This document shows positions 12,235 to 21,295 of a stretch of 64,000 nucleotides of DNA, piece after piece (positions within the stretch are counted from its first letter, which is position 1; each line of letters starts with the position of its first letter). This DNA is from Tetrapyrgos nigripes. Its lineage: Eukaryota > Basidiomycota > Agaricomycetes > Agaricales > Campanellaceae. Position numbers and translations under genes: made by a program. The notes under the pieces were generated by a model. It saw only the letters and a list, made by a program, of their open reading frames with translations, had not been told where the DNA came from and searched no databases. The DNA lies in assembly GCA_013368315.1 (NCBI GenBank), contig JAACJM010000167.1:124001-188000 (forward strand). The letters run 5' to 3'.

Positions 12235-12568
12235 CATGATATACTTCTTTTCCCCCGTGAGCGTTTTTGGAAGTACATTCCACGGAGATTTGAGATCTCC
12301 GCCAACGCGCTGCAAATCTGTGAGATGAAAACTTGGAATCGGAATAGTACATGACACGTACAAGAGGAATAATAGTGTTGACATTACAAGCTCTCATTCC
12401 GGTACTCTTGCACGCTTCGAGAGCTCCATTAGCTTGAAGATAACTGTTGAAATCTTCAGAGTTCTCGTGGCAAAGTTCTAAATTTTTCATCATCGTCTCA
12501 AGGCTATCGACTTTCCCTATCGCTGCCGAGTGCAGGTCGCCCATCTTGATGGAATTGGGGATAGTTTC
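12235..12568 (-). pseudogene. Two-exon remnant of an unrecognised gene
   Basis: On the minus strand 12568-12388 and 12317-12235 splice cleanly (GTAATG donor, CACAG acceptor) into an open frame with the stretches KVDSLETMMKNLELCHEN and SPWNVLPKTLTGEKKYIM, followed by a GTGAGT donor. This looks like authentic coding sequence, but I do not recognise the family. Just upstream on this strand lie a hAT-type element (12605-13201) and an AGGTTG-rich repeat, so the 5' part has been separated or lost, and I could not follow exons downstream. Hence a fragment. Confidence 0.45.
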
Positions 12569-12604
12569 CTGTAGGAGCAGAGGGCTCTGAGAGGTCCGGA
12601 TAGG

Positions 12605-13201
12605 TAGGGAACAGCACGGGGATCCCGCGGGGAAAAAATTCTGACCCGTCCCCGTACCCGTCGATTCCCGTCCCCGCCTTCACGGGTCAAGGGTAACGAC
12701 GGGGCATACGGGTCCAGAGCAAAACCCGCGGGTTCACGGGTATATATGTACATATACATATCACTTAGTACACCTAATTAAATATCGTCGTATCCTTCAG
12801 GAATTTCAACATCCTCTGCGTCCTTGCTTTTTGAAATGAAATAGCTGAGTCAATAGGATTTTTGCCATTGGCTCTGGCTGTCGCAATAGACTTGCATTTC
12901 TTGTTTTTCGTCTGAAGGTTTTCGGGAATGGGTGAGTCAGGTCGCATTTCTTTCAACAAAGAAGATTTTTCTGTGTATCAAATTTTTCTAAGATCTACAT
13001 ACCTACGAGTCTGGTATAACATTGACTGTACAGTTGAGATGATTATGCCGGTGCGGCCACCTCCTAGCAGGCGGCGGGTTGGTTTACCCGTGTGGCGGGT
13101 CGCGGGTTTGGAGCGGGATGAGATAAGCCAACCCGTCCCCGTCCCCGCCATACCCTGTCCCCGCGACCCGTCACTTACCCGCCAACCCGTGCTATTCCCT
13201 A
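12605..13201. mobile_element. hAT-type non-autonomous element with 8-bp target duplication
   Basis: The ends are TAGGGAACAGCACGGG and, inverted, TAGGGAATAGCACGGG. The flanks are a perfect 8-bp direct repeat CGGATAGG (12597-12604 and 13202-13209), the signature target duplication of hAT transposases. The subterminal DNA is rich in CCCGT/ACGGG words, which are typical binding-site clusters. At 597 bp it has no transposase gene. A second member with related TIRs lies at 18068-18369. Confidence 0.88.
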
Positions 13202-13203
13202 CG

Positions 13204-13480
13204 GATAGGTTGAAAATCATCGTCAGAATGAACCTATAATGGGATTTATTTCACCCTAGGAGTAGATGATTTTCAACCTAGCTAGGTTGAAAGAACACCT
13301 ACTGTCCGGACATGATTGATAGGTTACTTTTTGACCTATTTTCGCAAATTTCAACCTACAAACCCAATCGAGGATTCATCAAATTTACCAGCTCCAATTA
13401 GGTTGTTCCTGAGGTATCTAGGTTGATTAAAGACCTTCCTGAAGCAAGCTCTATGTTGCCGCTTTACAACCTATTCAGTA
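13204..13480. repeat. AGGTTGA-rich repeat
   Basis: TAGGTTGAAAATCAT near 13206 is matched by ATGATTTTCAACCTA near 13268-13282, and the word AGGTTG or CAACCT recurs through the segment. A similar segment occupies about 16298-16460. It is probably a degraded MITE family; the hAT element above inserted at its edge. Confidence 0.5.
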
Positions 13481-14549
13481 GTACTTTGTCACGAAGATGG
13501 CATACACAGCATACAGCAGCTTGGGCTTGAATCAAACAGCCTAGTAATGAAAGCAAAAAAAAAAATCCATTCAAGCCGGCCTACAGATATTTACACGTCT
13601 AGTAGTCTCGAGAACAGCATCGCCAGTCAACCTATCCTATCGTCGTCCTGCCCACTCATATCATCACACGTCATCCTGGGCATCATCTTCACTCTATGGC
13701 CGTCGTTCTCTCGCTCACCCCACTCAGTACCATTATGGCTGAGGAAAGGAAATTAATAATGAGTATGAAAAATCAGTGAAAAAAAACACGCAGCTTGAGG
13801 TATTCTTAGTCTCGTTGAACCAGACTGACGATACACAAGGTAGATGTGTACAAGCCATTCGTCACCTCCTTGTTAATGACCTAATACCTGTGCAAAGGTT
13901 AACTCAAGATGTTGCGTGCCTGAAGTGTTGCTATGATCCATCATCCAAAGGGACTTGAACAGCTTGAAGAAGGGCATTGAGTGGAAGAGACTTGATTTCT
14001 TGAGGGTGGAGGTTGCTTGAGGAGTGAAGATATGTTGAGGCCAGACAGAGTTTACCTTGCAAGGGCAAAGAGCATGTGCAGCGAGGGACAGCGACGACGA
14101 AGGAGTCAACAAGGCTGATGTAAGTTGTGGCTTGGTGCTGTATAGCAGCGGAGTTCGAATGGGGCTTAGAAACTCGAATGCGCTCGCGCACCCGCTCACG
14201 GCCAGCTGCAGATACTAGTACTACCCACTTTCTTTTGCAGGGTACGCTGCGTATGCAGATCCTGCTTTTGGCGTGATACGTTCCAGCGTATGTCGATGTC
14301 CATAATCTAATAATGTAGACTATGAAAAGGCTGTGGGCCAGCGCTAACGCGTGGCGAGAACGAGGCCCATAGTTTAAAAAACCGCCACACGCAAGCCAAC
14401 AATTTAGCGCAAGGCAGATTTTTTAACCTCCATTTTCAGACCATATTTATGAGGACGAATGTTATGCATGGCATATTTGTGCTGTTCCTTGTTGGACGAG
14501 TGTAGATCATAGTCAGTCAAAAAAGACAGAAACAGAGAAGCGACGATCA
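13481..14549. other. No gene recognised
   Basis: No supported coding sequence. Near 14338-14400 there is GGGCCAGCGCTAACGCGTGG followed by AACGAGGCCC, resembling a terminal piece of the TTACGAGGCC family. Confidence 0.4.
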
Positions 14550-15077
14550 ATGAAGTTTATAAACAATACTTACAAGCAAACATGTCTACAAATCCCTCTC
14601 CTCCCTCCTTCTCTTTTCAAGATGTATGTAAGCTGCAGATGTGGGGAAGGTCGTCTTGATGATATGTTGATTTCTGGTTTCGAAGACGTCAGCTCGTTAA
14701 TTACGACATGCACAACAATGGATTTGGAATGCATGTTGGGGGGTCCTTTGCAGACGAGACGAGACGAAGATAACGCTTCCCACAGAACTACTAACACAAA
14801 GAGACCGTTTACGCGCACTCCAACAACAACCCCAACAAGGTCTTTTCATACTCTCCCAGATCCCACAACCCCCTCTTCCCACTCTCAAAAACTCCAACGC
14901 GAAATACCCAACCCTCGCCGCTCTCCACCACTACTCGATGCCACCTGGGTCGACGACTTTTACTACGACGGCAGCGAGTGCGGGTACGATGACGAGGGGG
15001 TTGAACGAGTCTGTGCCAGCGTTGCCGCCTACTCCAAGTCCGATTATGAGTGCATACAAGGGGAGGGGATGCTGTAA
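14550..15077 (+). CDS. Hypothetical 175-aa open frame
   Basis: An uninterrupted plus-strand frame of 175 codons. The middle is Thr/Pro/Arg-rich and low complexity. The C-terminal part is acidic with aromatic residues (TWVDDFYYDGSECGYDDEG). I see no signal peptide, membrane helix or known domain. The opposite strand is also open over parts of the region, so this may be chance or one exon of a larger gene. I report it because its composition differs from the surrounding repeats. Confidence 0.25.
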   Translation: MKFINNTYKQTCLQIPLLPPSLFKMYVSCRCGEGRLDDMLISGFEDVSSLITTCTTMDLECMLGGPLQTRRDEDNASHRTTNTKRPFTRTPTTTPTRSFHTLPDPTTPSSHSQKLQREIPNPRRSPPLLDATWVDDFYYDGSECGYDDEGVERVCASVAAYSKSDYECIQGEGML

Positions 15078-16003
15078 CAGGTGGACGTGAGTGTTGTTCC
15101 TTTTCGTCGTTTTTTGTTTTCTGTGATGTTTTTCGTTACCCCACCCATCTTTTCCCGTCTTCACCTACTCTTGAAACGTGTCCTTTTGGTTTAATCTGTG
15201 CTGTCGTTTCTGTTCCTTTTTCGCATGTCTGTCCCCATCTTCTCTTTCTTCCCCTCCGCGTCTTTCATTGCGTTTAAGCAAGTAACGGATTACTGACGTT
15301 CTCTTCCTTCTTCCCCCTTCCTCTCCTTCCCCCATCCCCACTACCGACCTCGCCACGTCCGACGTATACAATGTCAGCCGTGACTACGTTGTCGATTCCA
15401 ACCCCCACCACCCTCCCTTCCCATCTTTCTCTTCTTAGTGAACCGATAACTACACAGGTATGAGCTCCGACGCAAGCACGTAGAAGATAATAGAAGCACT
15501 GACCATCTCGGCGTAAAGAAATTGACCCAACGAGGAATATGGATGGAGGGGACAATGATCTCGATAGTGTCGATCCACACAGGAGATTCATGCATACCTG
15601 CCACCACCGCAGCTGTACCGGAAATGACGCCCTGTGTGCTACACATCAATGCTGCAACAGTGTCAATGTCCTCATCAAGGAGTGTTCATCAGTCCTCTCT
15701 CGACCAGAACGCTCGTGGAGTTGGCACATAGCCGGAGAATTCAACATGAGGGCGGCCATAGTTCCAAAACACGACAGTATTAAGTTCATTTAAATACCAT
15801 AAGGTACTCCTAACAAAACCCCATTTCTTAGACAATCATAGGAGGGGAACCGCCCAAGCATATAAATATAGGAGTATGAGGACCAACGTCATCACAGAAT
15901 CAGGACCATATAGGTAGATGTAGACCAGAACAATTGCCAATCAGTCCTCCAGAATCCAAAACTGACGCAATAGAATCACATAGAACTTGCTATAGAATCA
16001 GGA
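15078..16003. other. No gene recognised
   Basis: Pyrimidine-rich sequence (15100-15340) with overlapping open frames on both strands, none convincing. No repeat structure is evident apart from the element that begins at 16004. Confidence 0.35.
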
Positions 16004-16291
16004 CTAGACGATACAGATACACAACGCCATTTGGAAGTTGATGTGAAAGTCAATGAAACAAAGTGTGAATTTTTTTTTGGACGCGGAAAGGTTACTCAAG
16101 ACGCGTGTTCAAAGATGCGTGTTCAATGACCGTGTCATGCTATCACCAGACTGGACACATGAACAAGCTGCACGGAAACTCAACTCGGATGAGATTGGAA
16201 TGAAGCGCGGAAAAAACCGGGGCACAAATGCAACATAGCCACACGCGGAAAAGGAGTGTATAAAACTCAGCCTCATTCTTCGGCCTCGTAA
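16004..16291 (-). repeat. MITE-like repeat, TTACGAGGCC family, inverted copy
   Basis: The reverse complement of 3616-3903, the same 288 bp with only a few differences, ending CGGCCTCGTAA. The closeness of the two copies suggests recent mobility or duplication. Confidence 0.7.
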
Positions 16292-18067
16292 TGGTGCTAT
16301 TCAACCTATAGACAGAATGATAATCAACCTAGTCACTCGGAAAATTTGTTCTCAAAAGTCCACCCGGAAATAGGTTGTTTCCATTCAACCTATCGCACCT
16401 CCAAGCAACCTAATTCCGGGTGGTGTGGATTTTCACTCTGACTTAGGTTAAAAGGTAACCTAAGTGAGCTTCACAGTGGGGCAAAGGTCGTTATAAGCCC
16501 AAGCAATTCAAAACAGGAAGGAGCCAAAGAACACAGACCGGATAATGGGCGATAAATATCTTCATGGCATCCATAGACTCGGGACAATAGCCCGTCTCCG
16601 TGATGCTCGCGTTTTCGGAGGACAGGTGCCAATTCATGAAAAGGCCTATCAATGTCGCCTGCTCGTTCTCCTTCTTGGACTTGAGAAAGGGACCTCAAGC
16701 CTCTATGATGAGCTTAACCCCGGCGTATTCGACGTCAATAACATTGGATACTTCAATCCTATCGAACAGGATTGAAGAAGGGATACTAGGAATAGAGCCA
16801 TCCTTTATGCGCTTTGGAAGATCAACGGTATCATATCGGACTAGAGAAATGTTCATATTCAAATTTCGAAGACGATGAGCAAAGGTTTGTAGTTGCTCTT
16901 TGAGATAGAAGTAGGCGCAGCCCATGATGTCGGCTTGCGTTGTCCCATGAGCTTTACCTGCTTCAAAAGCAGCACTGATGCTATCAAAGTAGGTGTCAGG
17001 GTGAGTTTAATCATTCACGATTCAAACTACTCACTCCCAGCCTTCTAACGGAAAAGCGGTATCGCTCAGGCAGATGTCATGATCGGAGTTGAAAAGGAAT
17101 GGATTCGGTGTGCTGAGGTGTGCTCTGCTTGCACCGAAAGGATAAAGTATCCCAAACTTGCGCCATTCGTTAATGGCCAATCTATGAGACGGCTCGAGAT
17201 CCGAATAGTATCGATCGACATAATCTTTTCTCTCCGGGGCCTTCATGAGCTTGACGAAGGTGTTGAGAGCGACGTCAGCCGTCAACCTGTCAGGCCCGTC
17301 GAGCATGATTGTAGCGGTAAAGAATTGTTGCATATTAGTGTCCAAGGAGACTTTCAGAGATGAACGTGCTCCAAAAGGTAATGTACGCAGGTGCTCTCCA
17401 GGTGTCATCAGAAGACCAGACTCTTGGAGCACTGGTATGAGTGCAGGCAACCAGTGTCCTAGAAGAAAGAGGGAATACCAAAGGTGGAGGGCGATCTCGG
17501 TCGCATGGTTCTGAGATATGTCGGAAAAAATGCAATTGCCGAATCAGGCCTTACCTGGCCTGATGTGGCCTGATGAATCCATCAGCGAAACGCCTCAGTG
17601 GTCAGGGGGATAAGGACAAAAAGTCCTGATAAGCATGATCATACTGGTCAGGATGACCGAACTGGGAAGGCCTGATCAGTGGATGGCAGAGCAATATCCA
17701 AAACCAATTCGCCCACTTCCCCTCTACGCGTACCCCGTTCACCGGTATCGACTTCAATTCGCACCGGTCGTATTAGAGTCAAGAGTAAATGGGTATATAA
17801 GGATTACTAGTATTGAATATTGAATGGTAATGACGGGTCTACACTAATGAATATATATATAGGGTAGTGGAGCAACTTGCACTTAGCGTGTAAGTAAACA
17901 ATTAGTTGTTTGTTACTTGACGATCCAACCTCGATCTTTCTCTGCTTCAATTCTGTCTTTTATCATGATCACTAATCCAGAATCCTCCTTCAAGTTGCAA
18001 CGGACTGAATTTTACTTTTAAACACTGCTTGATCTTGCAACGAGAGTCGAGGCCTATCTCATGAACC

Positions 18068-18369
18068 TAGTGAAAAGCACGGGTCCGGCGGGTTATCACG
18101 GGTCACGGGTAAGGGTCTGACGGGTACGGGTACAGATTTCCAGACCCGTGCCGGTTGACGGTGGCTCAAACAGGCCATAAACGCTTCAATTAGGCTTTGT
18201 ACGTATTAGTTCAATGTATTAATATATACTAACGGTTAATTCTCACCTTTTTTTGTATGCAAATAGTTGTTTTTCCTTCATCGACTCAAGACCCGCGGGT
18301 ATACAGGGCTCACGGGTACGGGTACGGGTAGCCTCAAAAGTACCCGCGGGATACCCGTGCAGTTCACTA
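18068..18369. mobile_element. hAT-type MITE, 302 bp, 8-bp target duplication
   Basis: The ends read TAGTGAAAAGCACGGGT and, inverted, TAGTGAACTGCACGGGT. The flanks are a perfect direct repeat CATGAACC (18060-18067 and 18370-18377). GGGTACGGGT words cluster just inside both ends. The TIR pattern TAGKGAAnnGCACGGG groups it with 12605-13201. Confidence 0.88.
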
Positions 18370-19722
18370 CATGAACCGCAATTCCTCAACTCTGGGGCCT
18401 GTATGACTCTGAGATCCGCTGAGTTGGCTAGGAGGGAGGTAATAACAGAGGCGTTCAAAGGGTATACCTCCGGCCTCTGGATACTCGGTACAAACTCTGT
18501 ACAGGTCTTTTCATATGTATTCTTAATCATCATCCATTCCAAAAAAACGAATCCAGCCTCCTCCTGCCGTCCGTTCTCTCTGAAACTTCGCATACACACT
18601 CTTTTGGTCTCCTCAAGGCTTTCTATCAAGTCTTATAGTGGGAGAAGCACTCCTTTCGAGTCTACACTGTCGAGGACGTCAAGCAGTCGCTTTTTTCTGC
18701 TCCTCCTGTGTTACACAGCCACAAGAACGTGACTTCCATCCAATCACGACGCTTGGATTCTTGCTACAGGCAGTCTCAACACCTCGTCTGCATTCCCTGC
18801 TGCACGTAAGTCGTTTCTTGCTACCTGCACACCCTCCTACACACCCTACACACCCTACATACACTTCTCTCATCCAATACAGATTCCACATGCACTCCAT
18901 AACAAAAAAAAAACTAGGCTCTAACGCCTCCAAGCTCTAACGCTTGAAAAATAAATGAAATAAAAAGAACACACAGACGAACATCATCCTCCTACTAGGC
19001 TCTAATGCCTCTAAGCTCTAATGCTTGCATGCGTCCCTAGAACTGTGCCATATCCCTACTACTTGCTCATTTAGGCTCTAATGCCTCTATTCCCAACAGT
19101 CTCTACCTCCTCCACGAAGAAGCCTATTATGAAACAGACCACACTGTCCTTCAATAAGCAAGCCCCTACTCGCCCTCCTCCACAAAGCAGTTCTCGCAGC
19201 ACTCTTGATCCTTCGGCCCCACCTCAATAAGCAAGCCCCTGCTCGCCCTCTACAAAGTGTGGTTCTCGTGGGACTCTCGATCCCTCGGCCTCTGCCCCTT
19301 CGGCAACCCCACAATGGGCATGATGACGTCTTGCGCAGGTCTCCACCAAAGGACGACTTCTTTACCCTCTAGCTCTTGCTTTACATACTCTCTAGCTCTC
19401 TCACTCTATAATCTCGTACACCTTCTGCCCATACCTCACACACTTTAACATCAGAATGTATACCTTATTTTCTCTTACATCAGGAGCATCAAGAATACAT
19501 TAGCTTCTACTCTGTAATTGTGTACTCTGCTCAATATGCTGGGGGTAACACACACCCCGTTCGACATCTCCAGCTCTACTTCTACTGCTACCTAATGTTT
19601 GACCTCAATCCAATGGCACTCAGTCTTACTTATCGCCATTTACAAAACTAACCATGCCTTGACATCTTTTGCATATGCCATTTCTCAGCCCTCTTTGTAG
19701 GCTCGCACATGCTGTCTTTTAC

Positions 19723-20033
19723 TGGGGCAAAGGGCCATCGCTTCGCGTGGCAAATTACGAGGCCCTTTCATGTGGTCTAATTCAGGTTATGCAGAAGGGA
19801 GGGAGAATCGGTGGAAAGTGAGAGGGAAGAAGGGACTGATTTGACACGCTAGAATGACGTCGTAGTTATTGACGTCAACGGTCCTTGGATCTGGTCTAGA
19901 CTGAGTCTGGACATTCCGGTTGTCGGGAAGGGCAAAGACCGGCTGTGGCAACGAAAAGGGGTGGGAGTTTGAGGTCGTGGTAAAATTTTTGAGGTCGACA
20001 TAAGTTAACTCGGCCTTTAAGAGGCCTCGTAAC
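19723..20033. mobile_element. TTACGAGGCC-family element within repeat copy 1
   Basis: This segment of about 311 bp is absent from the inverted repeat copy, which reads straight through there (CTTTTACAGCTGTGTGG on the minus strand near 42610). It contains GTGGCAAATTACGAGGCCC near the left end and GGCCTCGTAAC at the right end, and shares CATAAGTTAACTCGGCC with 7110-7537. The exact ends and target duplication are not certain. Confidence 0.65.
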
Positions 20034-21016
20034 AGCCGCGTGGTATCCCTGACATGCACCCATTTATACCATACATATAGCCACCAAATCTCTGCCTACC
20101 TGTCACTGCCAGCTAGAACCCTGCCTATATCAACTCTCACCCTTCTCCTGTTTTTCACACACTTGTACATCCTCCTAATCATTTCACACATGAAATCTTG
20201 GTGAATGCACTGACAAAGTAATTAGGGGGTTATTTCAACACGAACTTCAAATCCTGTAACCATCATCACTCCCAACACCCAACAACCTCCACCAGTCCAT
20301 GCCTGCCCTGTATGCCCTGCATGTATTTTGCAATCCTTTCAAACTTGCAATCTAGTCACTTCTATTAATGTTTGATTAAACAACAACCATCCTTACCCAC
20401 CTGGCCGTGCATTCTGACAGGTTCAGGATGAGATCTCTGTCCAAATAATCAGTCATATCCCTGAGCACTGGGCATTGAACTTCTTAGTCCACTTCTGCTA
20501 TACCTTCCTCTCCTCAGAAAAGATCACTATCCATGCTACTGCACATAGCATGCAGATGACCTGCTAAGAACTGTTCTCTTCATATATCAGAAGAGCCTTG
20601 AAAAACATACAGATCTATACACCTATGGTGGGATCATTCTTTGTTTGACGCAGCGCTACATTCCCGCTCGTCTCCATCCACAATCTGCCACAGAGGCCCA
20701 TTTCTGGCATCTCTGTTCATGGAGCTTGCAATTCTGCCACTTCAATATTGTCAAATCACCCTTGCTATGCGCTGCCTTCTGTACATCCTATTGAGAGACC
20801 ATATCCACTGTGCCATTGCATTTCAGTTGTAAACACCACCAATGCTTTATATCCTCCATCCCAAGTCACAAAACTCTGCTTCACATCACTGATCCAATAT
20901 TATTGGCCCTCACTCCATCTTACACCATAAATCTAATATCATCAAATCCATTCTGCCTTGACTCTCACTATGAAGTCAATCTACTCAAAATCAATTTCTT
21001 CTCTTCATCAAGCTAT

Positions 21017-21295
21017 CACTGGGTGCAAACACTTGTAATTCCTTGGATATACAGAGGAATTACACAAGACTTACACTGGTACACTCAATATGTAAGTCCA
21101 CTTGACTTACTGAAGTATTACCAAGGACCACTGTGAGACTTCATGCCTTACAATGGTCATATATAATTGTTCTATTTTTCTTGGTCTCTGGTAATACTTC
21201 AGTAAGTCAAGTGGACTTACATATTGAGTGTACCAGTGTAAGTCTTATGTAATTCCTTTGTATATCCAAGGAATTACAAGTGTTTGCACCCAGTG
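21017..21295. mobile_element. CACTA-type fold-back MITE, 279 bp
   Basis: It begins CACTGGGTGCAAACACTTG and ends with its inverse. The two halves are nearly perfect inverted repeats of about 115 bp each, so a single strand would fold into a long hairpin. It is flanked by TAT on both sides (21014-21016 and 21296-21298). The inverted repeat copy near 41630 has the uninterrupted site AAGCTATCATAATC, which proves the insertion and its 3-bp duplication. No coding capacity. Confidence 0.92.
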
